64,000 nt of DNA, taken from positions 124,001 through 188,000 of the forward strand of contig CAWFMD010000003.1 of assembly GCA_963816975.1 (NCBI GenBank), written 5' to 3'. The notes under the pieces are model-generated. The model had not been told where the DNA came from. It did not search any database and saw nothing but the letters and a program-made list of their open reading frames with translations. Shown here piece by piece: positions 55,416 to 64,000 of this stretch. The stretch is from DASRIA01 sp963816975 (GTDB taxonomy: Bacteria > Actinomycetota > Thermoleophilia > Solirubrobacterales > JBBDJG01). A program made the translations under genes and the position numbers. Numbering within the stretch: position 1 is the first letter of the stretch; each line of letters begins with the position of its first letter.

Positions 55416-56636
55416 TCATTTCCCGCGCGGGGCCCGGAGCGTAACCCGGACCTTCTTCGTCGCCCTCTGAGCGTCTCGTGTGACGCTGACCGTGACCGTT
55501 GCCCTGATCCTCTGCCAGCGACGCAGGAGCCTGAGCCCCTTCCTGCTCAGGGCGACCTTCGCGGCGCGGCTCCTCCCCGCAGCAAGCCGGTAAGACGAAC
55601 CGCCGAGCTTCCGCGCCCGCTTGCGCGCGGTGATCGCGACTCCGCAGCGCGAGCCACCCGCGGGGCAGCTGACCCGATGCCTGCCGAGCACGAACGCGCC
55701 CCTCGAGCTGACCCTTACCGTGCCGGCAGTCCGGGAGCCGCGGACGGCCGGGTGCGAGCTGCCGGCCGTGGCGGCGCCTCCGGGGCCCGGGTCCGGGCCG
55801 CCTCCACCCTCGGATACGACAACGGTGAACGCGCGCGTCGCGGGGGTCGGGTCCGCGTTTCCCTCCGCATCGGTGGCCGTCACCCTGAAGATGTGAGGCC
55901 CTGGTGCAAGAGTGGCCGTCGTGAACGGCGACACGCACGCCGCGAAGAGGTCGTGGTCGAGCTGGCAGGCGAACGTGCCCGCTTCGGTCGAGCCGAACAC
56001 GAACGTCGGCGTGCGGCTGACGATGATGCCGCTCGGTCCGCTGACGATCGTGGTCTCCGGCGGGATCACGTCTGCGACGTTCTCACAGCCGGGAGTGACG
56101 GTGTCGAGGATGTCCGGAACCAGCAGGTCGACGCCCTCGCCGCAGTCGACGAAGTCCGCACCCCCGCGGCCGTCGAGCCGGTCGTCGCCGGGCCCGCCGT
56201 TGATCTCGGCATCGGCGAGGTCCGACCCGCGCAGGTCGTCGTTGCCGTCACCGCCAAGCAGGTACAGCACGGCGATGTGCCGTGCCCCCGGGGCGTAGGA
56301 GAGGTCGACGGCGTCGTCGCCGGCGCCCGCGAACACTGCCGCGTCATCCCACACGCTGCAGCTGGCGACGGTCGCGCTGAGCTGGGTGCAGGCATCCAGG
56401 GAGGTCACCCCGCCGGGGTCCGCCACCCTCAGGACCTGCGGCAGGTCAGGCGATGCGGGCGGCTCGACGCGTAGCGTGAGCCGGTCGTCGCCACCGCTTC
56501 CCGACACGGTCGTGATCGAGTTGGCCACGTCGGATGTGGCCGTCGTCAGCGCTGACGCGGACGCAGTCCAGAACACGACGAGGAACGCCGCGCCGAAGAC
56601 GACGGCGACGGCACCTCTGGAACCTTTGGTGTGCAT
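55416..56636 (-). CDS. Secreted protein with RTX-like and Ig-like segments
   Basis: 406 residues with a signal peptide (AVVFGAAFLVVFWTASASA). Residues 100-170 include calcium-binding RTX-style repeats (LLGGDGNDDLRGSDLADAE, INGGPGDDRLDGRGGADF). An Ig-like segment follows (PPETTIVSGPSGIIVSRTPT, FRVTATDAEGNADPTPATR). After a Gly/Pro linker there is a basic C-terminal domain (VSCPAGGSRCGVAITARKRA). The function is unknown. Confidence 0.75.
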   Translation of the reverse strand: MHTKGSRGAVAVVFGAAFLVVFWTASASALTTATSDVANSITTVSGSGGDDRLTLRVEPPASPDLPQVLRVADPGGVTSLDACTQLSATVASCSVWDDAAVFAGAGDDAVDLSYAPGARHIAVLYLLGGDGNDDLRGSDLADAEINGGPGDDRLDGRGGADFVDCGEGVDLLVPDILDTVTPGCENVADVIPPETTIVSGPSGIIVSRTPTFVFGSTEAGTFACQLDHDLFAACVSPFTTATLAPGPHIFRVTATDAEGNADPTPATRAFTVVVSEGGGGPDPGPGGAATAGSSHPAVRGSRTAGTVRVSSRGAFVLGRHRVSCPAGGSRCGVAITARKRARKLGGSSYRLAAGRSRAAKVALSRKGLRLLRRWQRIRATVTVSVTRDAQRATKKVRVTLRAPRGK

Positions 56637-56794
56637 TCCTTTGCCGCGGGGCTGTCTCCCCCGCTACTCCTTTGGAGAGAACCTACCAGCCGTTGACCAC
56701 CAGGCAACAAGGACTGGCCCGGCCCGGCAGAGTCCACTAAACTCCTGCGTAGCCCTAAAAAGGCTGACAGGGGAACCCAGGGAAGGGAAGCAGC

Positions 56795-57541
56795 ATGAAG
56801 TTTCTTGGCCTTGCGGCCGTCTGCGTGACGGCCATGCTGGCAACGGCGTCGCCCGCCGCGGCACGTCCGGACTTCCGGTGCAACGGGCAGTTCAAGGGGA
56901 AGACTTACGACACGGTGATCGTCCCGCGCGGCGCCGCCTGCACCCTGGTCGACTCGACCGTCACCGGCGACGTGCGCGCGCTGCGCAGCTCGTACCTGCG
57001 TACGGTCGCCACCGCCGTGCGCGGCGACGTCGAGGGATCGGCGCCCCAGACGATCTTCATCGACACCGGGTCCAAGGTGTCCGGCAGCGTCGAGTCGGTC
57101 GGGGCGCGCCAGTTCTTCGCCTTCAACAGCACGGTCGGTGAGGACATCGAGCCGGAGCGCACGAGGGAGGCCGTCCAGATCTGCGGCAACACCCTCCGTC
57201 GCGGAAACATCGAGGTGCGCAGGAGCGGCCCGGCGCCCGGGACCCTGCTCAGTCACCCCGGCACCGACATCCTGGTCGGCGATCCGCTTACCGAGGGATG
57301 TCGTGGCAACCTCGTGCTGCGAGGCGACATCAAGGTCATGAGGAACTTCGCAGACATCGAGTTCGTGATCCGCGGCAACGATGTCCGGAAGGGCGACTTC
57401 TACGTGGTGCGGAACAGCGGTCCGGCACCGAAGTTCGTGGACGGGAACCGCGGGGGCCACCGTCTCACGTGCCGGATCAACGGATCGTTCACCGCGACGG
57501 CCAACCGGAGTTGGGCGCGTCGCGTCGGTCAGTGCCGCTGA
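56795..57541 (+). CDS. Secreted protein of unknown function, 248 aa
   Basis: It begins with a signal peptide (MKFLGLAAVCVTAMLATASP). The mature part has four cysteines in its first and last thirds and recurring 'G-x-V-x-x-S' strands (LVDSTVTGDVRALRSSYLRT, KVSGSVESVGARQFFAFNST), suggesting a small beta-solenoid. Not assigned to a family. AGGGAAG lies 7 nt before ATG 56795. Confidence 0.68.
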   Translation: MKFLGLAAVCVTAMLATASPAAARPDFRCNGQFKGKTYDTVIVPRGAACTLVDSTVTGDVRALRSSYLRTVATAVRGDVEGSAPQTIFIDTGSKVSGSVESVGARQFFAFNSTVGEDIEPERTREAVQICGNTLRRGNIEVRRSGPAPGTLLSHPGTDILVGDPLTEGCRGNLVLRGDIKVMRNFADIEFVIRGNDVRKGDFYVVRNSGPAPKFVDGNRGGHRLTCRINGSFTATANRSWARRVGQCR

Positions 57542-57567
57542 CGCCGGCTTAGGCTACAAAGGGCGGG

Positions 57568-58139
57568 GTGACCGACGCGACCGCCCACAGCCACGACCAC
57601 CACGAGTTGCCCGTCGCGGGGCGCGCCCTCGACGCCGTCGCGCTCAGCGCGACGCTCCACTGCCTGACCGGCTGCGCGATCGGCGAGGTCCTCGGGATGA
57701 TCATCGGAACGCTGCTCGGCTTCTCGAATCTCGGGACGATCCTGCTGGCCGTGGCTCTCGCCTTCCTGTTCGGCTACACCCTCACGAGCCTGCCGCTGCT
57801 GCGCGCCGGCCTCGCCTTGGGGGCGGTCATCCCCATCGCCCTTGCATCGGACACGCTCAGCATTGCGACGATGGAGGTGGTCGACAACGTGATCATGCTG
57901 ACGGTCCCGGGCGCCCTCGAAGCCGGGGTCGGCGATGAGCTCTTCTGGGGTGCGCTCTCCGTCGCGCTGGTGGTTGCCGGGGCGTTTGCTTTCCCGGTGA
58001 ACCGCTGGCTGATCGCCCGCGGCAAAGGCCATGTCGCCGTACACAGACAGGCATCCACGGCGGCCCCCCGGCCAAGTTGGTGGGCGCGATCACGGCAGGG
58101 GCAGCAGTCTTCGGGACGATCGTCCTGCTCGCGCAGTGA
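57568..58139 (+). CDS. DUF4396 membrane protein (frameshifted near the C-terminus)
   Basis: The N-terminal His-rich stretch (ATAHSHDHHELPVAG) precedes membrane segments: LHCLTGCAIGEVLGMIIGTL, LLAVALAFLFGYTLTSLPLL, ATMEVVDNVIMLTVPG and ALSVALVVAGAFAFPVNRWL. This is the DUF4396 pattern. The frame breaks near 58049. In the next frame a final helix reads GPPAKLVGAITAGAAVFGTI and ends at TGA 58137-58139, which is surely the true C-terminus. Without the correction, translation runs to 58278 as nonsense. A one-base deletion explains it. Confidence 0.8.
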
Positions 58140-58328
58140 GCTGCGAATCCCGCAGCCCCCGTGGTCACGAGTCCGGGAAACGGGACTCGAACCGCTCCAA
58201 CCGCTCGCGCACGTCGCGCAGCTCGGTCAGGACGTTCGCCTCGAAGGCCCGCAGACCTCGTCATTCGAGCGGCGTTGAGCCTCAGGGCGCACGGGTGTTG
58301 ACGATACCCGCGCTACGCGTGGCGGTCG

Positions 58329-60338
58329 CTAGCCGGCTGTGGTCGGCTGAGGCGCCTGGCCCGCAGCGGAAAGGCGCCCCTCCCGCTCCAGCACGCGCAG
58401 CAGTACCTCCACGATCGCCGGCTCGAACTGTGTGCCCGAGCACCGCCGCAGTTCGGCGGCGGCCTCCTGCGCGGAGCGAGCGGGCCGGTACTCGCGCGTG
58501 TTCGTCATCGCGTCATACGCATCGCAGGCCAGGATGATCCGCGACCCACGGGGAATCTCCTCGGCGGCCAGCCCATCGGGGTAGCCGCCGCCGTCCCAGC
58601 GCTCGTGGCTGGAGCGCACGATCCGGGCCACCGGCAAAAGCGGGGGCGCCGCGGCCAGGATGCGCTCACCGCTCAAGGTGTGCGAGTGCATGAAGTCCCA
58701 CTCCGCTTCACTGAGAGCCGCGGGCTTGTGCAGGATCGCGTCGGGGATCGCGAGCTTGCCGATGTCGTGCAGTTGGGCTGCCCGTGTGATCGCATCGACC
58801 TCCTCGCTCGGCAGGCCGAGCTCGCGCGCCACCTCCCGCGCCAGCACGCCGACGTTACCGAGATGACTCTCGATCTCCGGCTCCGACTCGCGCAGCGTGC
58901 GCAGCAGGGCCTCGATCGTGTCGCTGCCGGCGTTGCGCGACATCTTGTTCCCGTACAGGCGCTGATCCACGAGCCGCAGCGCATCCCCGATCGTGTCGGC
59001 CTCGTGGGGAATCACGATCGCGCCGTGCGCGGCGGTCACCGTGAAACCCTCGCTCACCTCGCTGAGTGCGATCGACGCCAGCTCCACCACATGATCGTCA
59101 CCGTGGCTCAGCAGGACGCAGAATTCGTCACCGCCCACGCGATAGGCCGTGCCGGCGCCGGCCACGGTCGCCGCGAGCCGATCGCTGAGGCGCTCGAGCA
59201 ACGCATCCCCGGCTGGATGGCCGAACGTGTCGTTGTAGCGCTTGAAGCCGTTGAGGTCGAAGCTCGCCAGGATCACCGGCTGCTCGCTCGTCGCCTCCGC
59301 GAGTGAGTCCTCGAGGTCGCGCATCAGCGCGCGGCGGTTGTGAAGCCGGGTGAGCGGATCGGTGAGCGCCTCGCGGCGGCTGGCCGAAAGGAGGGTGCGA
59401 ACCGAGAGCACCGCCCGCACCACACCGAACACCAGCGCAGCCGTGGCGAGCAGCAGCGCGAAGGTGCTGAGCCGGTCGAAGTGGTCGTAGACCAGCAGCA
59501 CCAATGCGACGGACATCGACGCGAACAGCCCACCATAGATGCGCGCATCGCCCGGTCGCCGCCGCTCGCTGACGAAGAGGCAGCTGCCCGCCGCCGCGAG
59601 CACCGACGCGACGGGCCAGCCGGCGTCGAGCAGGCCGTTCTCGACATAGGTACCGCGGGTGACCTGATCAAGGTAGGCGAAGTCGACCAGTGCCCGGGCC
59701 AGCAGGGAGGCCGCCAGCACGCCGCCGATCAGCCCCGGACGCCATGCAACGCGAGCGCACAATGCGAGCACCACGCCGAACAGGAAGAGGTCGGCGACCG
59801 GGTAAGCGAGGTTGGTGGCGAAGACGAGGAAGCGGCCCTCGACGGCATTCTCGAGGGGAGCGGCCAGCACGGTGCTCGCGGCCAGCGCGGCCCCGGCCAG
59901 TGCTGCCACGAGCCCATCGAGCCACACGGAGTTGCCGCTGCCCTGGGGCCTCGCGGGGCGCGCCAGCAAGAGCCACAGGCCAAGGCCCATGGGCGGATAC
60001 ACCGACAGCCACAGCGCGTCTGCCACCGAGGGGTAGGGGGCGCTCTCGAGATCATGGAGGAACAGCAGCCAGTAGACATCACCGAGGCCGTTCAGCAGCA
60101 GACCGACGCCGATCGCGACCCACGCACCGCGCTGGGCGGGAATCGCCACCCCGCGTGTGAGGCACAGCAGCGCCGCGCCGAGCAGGAGCGGGATGTAGAT
60201 CCCGTTCCCGACTCCAGGATGCGCCTTCCATGCGCCGGTGGCAGCTCCCACCACGTAGGCGAAACAGAGCACGCCAAGCAATGAAAGGCCGACGCGCAGC
60301 GGCCCTCTGACCCGGTGGACGTCCATGTCCCTAGGCAT
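58329..60338 (-). CDS. Membrane GGDEF plus HD-GYP protein (cyclic-di-GMP turnover)
   Basis: 669 residues. The first 300 or so residues hold about nine hydrophobic segments. A GGDEF domain follows with LTDPLTRLHNRRALMRDLE and an intact RVGGDEFCVLL. A C-terminal HD-GYP domain has AAQLHDIGKLAIPDAILHKP and HERWDGGGYPDGL. Both a cyclase and a phosphodiesterase site look complete, so the net activity cannot be predicted. The membrane part is probably the sensor. Confidence 0.9.
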   Translation of the reverse strand: MPRDMDVHRVRGPLRVGLSLLGVLCFAYVVGAATGAWKAHPGVGNGIYIPLLLGAALLCLTRGVAIPAQRGAWVAIGVGLLLNGLGDVYWLLFLHDLESAPYPSVADALWLSVYPPMGLGLWLLLARPARPQGSGNSVWLDGLVAALAGAALAASTVLAAPLENAVEGRFLVFATNLAYPVADLFLFGVVLALCARVAWRPGLIGGVLAASLLARALVDFAYLDQVTRGTYVENGLLDAGWPVASVLAAAGSCLFVSERRRPGDARIYGGLFASMSVALVLLVYDHFDRLSTFALLLATAALVFGVVRAVLSVRTLLSASRREALTDPLTRLHNRRALMRDLEDSLAEATSEQPVILASFDLNGFKRYNDTFGHPAGDALLERLSDRLAATVAGAGTAYRVGGDEFCVLLSHGDDHVVELASIALSEVSEGFTVTAAHGAIVIPHEADTIGDALRLVDQRLYGNKMSRNAGSDTIEALLRTLRESEPEIESHLGNVGVLAREVARELGLPSEEVDAITRAAQLHDIGKLAIPDAILHKPAALSEAEWDFMHSHTLSGERILAAAPPLLPVARIVRSSHERWDGGGYPDGLAAEEIPRGSRIILACDAYDAMTNTREYRPARSAQEAAAELRRCSGTQFEPAIVEVLLRVLEREGRLSAAGQAPQPTTAG

Positions 60339-60426
60339 ATCGGCCGGGCGGGCTCGATTCGTGAACCCGCGCGCCCCGGCGGACGGCGGCTCAGCGGTCG
60401 CCCCGCGGTTTGGGTACCGTGCCCCG

Positions 60427-61350
60427 ATGTCCTCCGAGTGGCCCGCCGTACCCCTCTATCAGTCGTGGAGCGCGACCTGCGACACCCTCCACGCCCACAC
60501 GCAGGTGCTCGGCAAGCTGGCTGTCGTGATGGCCCCGCCCGAGCCGCAACTCCAGCACGCGGCGCTGCGCCTGACAGCGCGTGGCTGGGAAACCCTTCCG
60601 CTGCCCGCGGGCGGTGCAGGGGCGCTGGTCGTGGCGCTCGACCTGCACAGCCACGAAGCAGTCGTGGAGCACAGCGACGGACGCGCGCGACGCATCCCGC
60701 TGATGCCGGACCGGCCGGTCGGCGAGGTCACACGCGAGCTGGTGCGGGCAGCCGGCGAGCTGGCCGGCGCGGCGGTCGAGATCGACCCCACGCCGCAGGA
60801 GGTGCCGTGGACCATCCCCCTGGACCAGGACGACGAGCACGCTGCCTATGACCCGGACCAAGTCGCGCCCTATTTCGCCGCCGCGACGCACGCGGCGCTG
60901 GTCCTCGCCGAGTTTCGCGCGCCCTACCGCGGACGCTCGACGCCGGTCAACGCGTGGTGGGGTTCGTTCGACCTCGCGGTGAGCCTGTTCTCCGGCTCGC
61001 CGGCCGATCCGCCGTCGGACGACTTCATCATGCGCAACTCGATGGATGCGCAGGAGGTCGCCGTCGGCTGGTGGCCCGGTGACGCGCGCTATGGCAAAGC
61101 GGCCTTCTACGCCTACGCGCACCCTGCTCCGGATGGGTTCGCGGGCGCGACCCTCTCGCCGGAGGCCGCCCGCTGGGACGCCGAGATGGGGCTGTACGTG
61201 CTCGACTGGGACGATCTGCGCGCGGCCCCTGATCCGCATGCCCTCGCGCTCGACTTCGCGCGCGCGGCGTTCCGCCATTCATGCGACGTGTGCGGATGGG
61301 ACCCGACGTTCCCTGCAAGCGCTGAAGGAACGCCGCCGCCGGTGCGCTGA
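60427..61350 (+). CDS. DUF5996 family protein
   Basis: 307 residues. Family markers are WPAVPLYQSWSATCDTLHAH, TQVLGKLAVVMAPPEPQLQH, WWGSFDLAVSLFSG, EVAVGWWPGD and AFYAYAHPAPDGF. The family occurs in actinobacteria and has no known function. ATG 60427 was chosen; an open frame extends to 60325 without support. Confidence 0.82.
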   Translation: MSSEWPAVPLYQSWSATCDTLHAHTQVLGKLAVVMAPPEPQLQHAALRLTARGWETLPLPAGGAGALVVALDLHSHEAVVEHSDGRARRIPLMPDRPVGEVTRELVRAAGELAGAAVEIDPTPQEVPWTIPLDQDDEHAAYDPDQVAPYFAAATHAALVLAEFRAPYRGRSTPVNAWWGSFDLAVSLFSGSPADPPSDDFIMRNSMDAQEVAVGWWPGDARYGKAAFYAYAHPAPDGFAGATLSPEAARWDAEMGLYVLDWDDLRAAPDPHALALDFARAAFRHSCDVCGWDPTFPASAEGTPPPVR

Positions 61351-61382
61351 CGGGGCAACCATCGCCTGACCCTTCGCGGGAA

Positions 61383-62336
61383 TCAGGTTCTCTCGTCCTG
61401 GCTTCCAGCGTCCTCTCCCGGGTCCGGGCTTTCATACTCACCTCCAGCCCGCAGCGTCACCTCCGCGGTCTCCGACGCGATCTCGATCCCCGCCGCCTCG
61501 AAGCGCTCGAGCACACGGCGGGTCATGTCGCTCTTGAGCGTTCGTGCCCGTCTCACGGGCACGACGAACCGCGCGCGCAGCTCGGCCCAATCGTCGGTGC
61601 CGTGCACGAACACGCGCGGCTCGACTTCCTGCCGCGGCATCGGATAGCGCGCCGCCATTTCGTCGATCGCCTCGCGCGCCCCCTCCGAGGACGAGATCTG
61701 GCGGGCCTCCTCGAGCAGGATCTGCTCCGCCTGTTGCCAATCGCCGCGGTAGGCGATCGGCACCATCAGCTCCTCCCAGATGTACTCGAAGACGGCGGTG
61801 TAGTTGTAGACGGGCTGTGTGAAGGTCGCCTTGTTGGAGACGGAGACGATGCGCCCGGTGTACTGGCGACCGTGCACCCACGACCCACCTTCGGACGCGC
61901 CCCCGGCGCCGCCGGCTTGGCCGATCTCCATCAGCTTGGTCCTCAAGGGGCTGACGTCGATCACGTCGCCGTTCACGCCACCGACCGAGACCCGGTCCCC
62001 GACGCGGTAGATACGCCCGGACACGATGTTGAACCAGCCCGCCACCGCTCCCACCACCTCCTGCATCGCGAACGCGACACCCGCCGTGGCGAGGCCGATC
62101 ACGAGCCCCCCGCGCCCCGCGAACACGTGCCAGGTGAGCGCGATCGCCAGCAACGAGAAGATCACGACCACGTTGCGCAGAACGCGGCGGCCGTGATAGC
62201 TGGTGAAGCGGTCGGTCGAGCGCCGGTCGATCAGGACCCGGCCCAGCAACGCGATGACCAGTGCGCCGGCCACGATCGCGGCCGTCGCCGTGCCGCGCTG
62301 GGCGGTTTCGCTCAGGGCGAGGGGCATCACGCCCAT
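61383..62336 (-). CDS. MscS-family mechanosensitive channel
   Basis: 317 residues with an N-terminal helix pair, then the pore helix GLVIGLATAGVAFAMQEVVG and the beta domain SGRIYRVGDRVSVGGVNGDV. The soluble part contains VSNKATFTQPVYNYT. It opens on hypo-osmotic shock. The C-terminal 25 or so residues are acidic and variable. Confidence 0.88.
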   Translation of the reverse strand: MGVMPLALSETAQRGTATAAIVAGALVIALLGRVLIDRRSTDRFTSYHGRRVLRNVVVIFSLLAIALTWHVFAGRGGLVIGLATAGVAFAMQEVVGAVAGWFNIVSGRIYRVGDRVSVGGVNGDVIDVSPLRTKLMEIGQAGGAGGASEGGSWVHGRQYTGRIVSVSNKATFTQPVYNYTAVFEYIWEELMVPIAYRGDWQQAEQILLEEARQISSSEGAREAIDEMAARYPMPRQEVEPRVFVHGTDDWAELRARFVVPVRRARTLKSDMTRRVLERFEAAGIEIASETAEVTLRAGGEYESPDPGEDAGSQDERT

Positions 62337-62536
62337 TCAGGTACCCGCATGTGCAGCGCGTCTGTCAAGCGCTCCCCGCGGAAAGGTAAGCGCGTCGCGC
62401 GCGGCGGTCATGTAGTCACGGTAGCCGCTCCATCATTCCAGGGCGGTTTCCGGGGGTGATGGACCAAATGTGATCAAGTCGGGCTGACGCCAGGGCCGCC
62501 CGCGCAGCTCGCGCTCCCAGCGGTGCAAGCCCGGTT

Positions 62537-62676
62537 CTACGCGCCGAGCAGCGCGGGCACCGCCGCAATCGAGGCGACCTCTGCGGTCGGCTTGATGCCC
62601 GAGGAACGAACCGCCGCCTCGCGGTACTTGCCGGTCTGGACGAGGATGCCGCGCGGCGAGACATCGCCGACGGAGG
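62537..62676 (-). pseudogene. C-terminal remnant of a HAD-superfamily phosphatase
   Basis: A minus-strand frame ending at TAG 62537 reads RGILVQTGKYREAAVRSSGI, then KPTAEVASIAAVPALLGA. This is the C-terminal signature of NagD/LHPP-type HAD phosphatases. The upstream catalytic part (DxDGT and others) is missing, so only a fragment survives. The rest of 62337-62801 holds no convincing gene. Confidence 0.65.
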
Positions 62677-62801
62677 AGACTGGCCTAGACGGTGGCTGTC
62701 GCTTCGCGCAGCAGCGCGGTTGGTCTGAGGGCGCCCTACTCCTCCAGCCCAGCCGCTCTCAGAGCCGCTTCTCTACGCTCTTGAGTAGTGAAGGAGGGCC
62801 A

Positions 62802-63470
62802 TTGGCGCTGTACGTCGTCACGCAACCTGAGTCGGTAAAGGCGATCTACGACACGTGGGATGCATGTAAGGCCGCCGTGGATGGGGTCAAGGGAGCCCGG
62901 TACCAAAAGGTCCACGACATGGAGGAAGCAAAGGACCTCATCGAGGGTGAAGGAGTTGTCCTCAGTCCAGGGCTGCACGTCTTTACCGACGGAAACACCC
63001 AAGGGGGCGTGGGGGTGGTCGTCGTGTGGATGTCCGAAGAGCGTTCCGACGATCCCGTTGTCGTGGCGGAGATCGCGACGTCCGTTGGTCGCATCTTCTA
63101 CGGACGCCCGATCCCGGGGCTCGGTTCGGATGAGGAAATCCAACTAGCCCTTCAGAAGAGCAGGAATGTGCTCGCCGAACTAGGTGGTTTGTACTCAGCC
63201 CTCTGGCAGGCGCCTACGGAAGCGACGTTGACGATCGTGCACGACTACAAAGGCATAGCGTCTTGGATGACCGGTGAGTGGAAAACCAATGAGCCCGTGG
63301 TCGAGGCGATCATCGCCGCGTGCAAGTCGCTGGAGGGGGAAAAGAATCTTGATGTCCGTTTCCGGTGGCAGAAGGGCCATACCTCTTCCTGGGCAAGACG
63401 CCACGATCTGGCGCGTTTCAATAGTCGTGCCGACGAGCTAGCGACCCTCGGCGTGCTCTCTTCGAAGTAG
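62802..63470 (+). CDS. Ribonuclease H with N-terminal viroplasmin-like domain
   Basis: 222 residues. Residues 1-50 form a caulimovirus viroplasmin/RNase H1 N-terminal domain (YVVTQPESVKAIYDTWDACK, GARYQKVHDMEEAKDLIEG). The RNase H fold follows: HVFTDGNTQGGVGVVVV, HDYKGIASWMTGEW, then KGHTSSWARRHDLARF and SRADELATLG. The start is TTG 62802, preceded by AAGGAGGG at 62791-62798. Codon use is less GC-rich than the neighbours, suggesting acquisition. It would cleave RNA in RNA-DNA hybrids. Confidence 0.82.
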   Translation: MALYVVTQPESVKAIYDTWDACKAAVDGVKGARYQKVHDMEEAKDLIEGEGVVLSPGLHVFTDGNTQGGVGVVVVWMSEERSDDPVVVAEIATSVGRIFYGRPIPGLGSDEEIQLALQKSRNVLAELGGLYSALWQAPTEATLTIVHDYKGIASWMTGEWKTNEPVVEAIIAACKSLEGEKNLDVRFRWQKGHTSSWARRHDLARFNSRADELATLGVLSSK

Positions 63471-63529
63471 GCCCCGTCTGCGTGTCGCGCCATGCAGCAG
63501 CGCGCAGCTCGGCCCCAGGGAGGGGCCAG

Positions 63530-63602
63530 CGGGGCAGGGAGGATTCGAACCCCCGACTTCTGGTTTTGGAGACCAGCGTTCTACCAACTGAACTACTGCC
63601 CC
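63530..63602 (-). tRNA. tRNA-Trp (CCA)
   Basis: Acceptor GGGGCAG/CTGCCCC with discriminator G, anticodon stem CTGGT/ACCAG with loop CTCCAAA (anticodon CCA), and T-arm GGGGGTTCGAATCCCTC. No 3' CCA is encoded. Confidence 0.94.
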
Positions 63603-63657
63603 GGGGGCGATCCATTCTAGAGCCGCCCCCGGGAGCCCAGTACTGCGCGGCCGCCGG

Positions 63658-64000
63658 TCAGTTGCGCCAGGAGCCGAACGTGTCGCTGGTCCAGCCGGTG
63701 CCCACGTTGGCCGGCGCCGGGCCGAGCGGCTTGCCGCCGTACACGACGTTGCCCGCGCCGTCCTGGTAGGTCTGCCACGCGATCGCGCCCTGCTGGCTGA
63801 CGCCGGTGCGGCTCCAGTCGCAGACGCCGGTCGGGAAGGCCGACTGCAGGCGCGCCCACTGGGCGTCGTTGAACGCGATCGGGTAGTAGTCGGTGCGGCG
63901 CAGCGGCTTCAGCACGCACTTGTTCGTGTCGGTCGCCACCCCCTCGCCGGCAACCGTGTGCGGTGTGCCGTACCGCGTCTGCACGTCGGGCAGGTTGCAG
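63658..64000 (-). CDS. DUF6351 family protein, C-terminal part
   Basis: Only the last 114 or so residues are present; the gene continues beyond the window. The end has QTRYGTPHTVAGEGVATDTN, RRTDYYPIAFNDAQWARLQ and FPTGVCDWSRTGVSQQGAI, as in the C-terminus of DUF6351 proteins, large secreted actinobacterial proteins of unknown function. Confidence 0.72.
   Translation of the reverse strand, partial: CNLPDVQTRYGTPHTVAGEGVATDTNKCVLKPLRRTDYYPIAFNDAQWARLQSAFPTGVCDWSRTGVSQQGAIAWQTYQDGAGNVVYGGKPLGPAPANVGTGWTSDTFGSWRN

Noticed and set aside
58180..58215. tRNA-like T-arm (GGGACTCGAACCG)
   Set aside because: No acceptor, anticodon or D arm can be folded around it; the same bases encode the small coiled-coil frame on the minus strand.

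Overview
The window is a high-GC bacterial chromosome segment. It looks like Actinomycetota, probably class Thermoleophilia (Solirubrobacterales-like). This is inferred from base composition, frequent GTG starts, and many secreted propeller, beta-helix and FG-GAP proteins with basic C-termini alongside actinobacterial families such as DUF5996 and DUF6351. No rRNA or marker gene is present to confirm it. Several otherwise intact genes carry a single-base frameshift (about 9292, 19072, 34728 and 58049), so the assembly probably contains indel errors.

Layout. 10-1569 is an acyl-CoA carboxylase subunit. 1632-8153 is a formate dehydrogenase operon: Crp/Fnr regulator, selenocysteine catalytic subunit with in-frame UGA and SECIS hairpin, iron-sulfur subunit, NrfD-type membrane subunit and FdhD. 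8239-13141 holds a secreted sugar-dehydrogenase-like propeller, a saccharopine-dehydrogenase-like reductase, a SnoaL protein, a phosphopantetheinyl transferase, DUF192 and an unknown gene. 13170-19234 is a minus-strand run: folP, metallophosphoesterase, cyclic 2,3-diphosphoglycerate synthetase, 2-phosphoglycerate kinase, transaldolase-like and a degenerate Rho-like ATPase. 19412-22556 encodes two secreted propellers, and glpD follows at 22570-24282.

24287-31695 is the most striking locus. A cobalamin riboswitch precedes two DUF4430 proteins, EcfT, a fused double EcfA ATPase, and an ECF S-component fused to a squalene-cyclase-like alpha/alpha repeat domain. DUF4430 and an alpha/alpha barrel are the two building blocks of animal intrinsic factor and transcobalamin, so this looks like a bacterial B12 capture and uptake system built from the same parts.

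31714-46897 holds tRNA-Glu and tRNA-Leu, secreted and membrane proteins, a PAS sensor, a ParB-like protein, an alpha-glucoside ABC transporter with a GH13 enzyme, a FemAB-like transferase, a beta-helix protein and a sulfotransferase. At 47946-49987 a 2-kb element sits in the 3' half of tRNA-Pro, bounded by 52-bp direct repeats. It carries one oxidoreductase gene and a cluster of nine GGGAACCA iterons, and no recognisable integrase. 50040-63470 holds a glycerol-kinase-like/FAD oxidoreductase pair, tRNA-Gly, GST, a second beta-helix protein, exporters, secreted proteins, a GGDEF/HD-GYP protein, MscS, a HAD remnant and a viroplasmin-RNase H gene. The window closes with tRNA-Trp and a partial DUF6351 gene.
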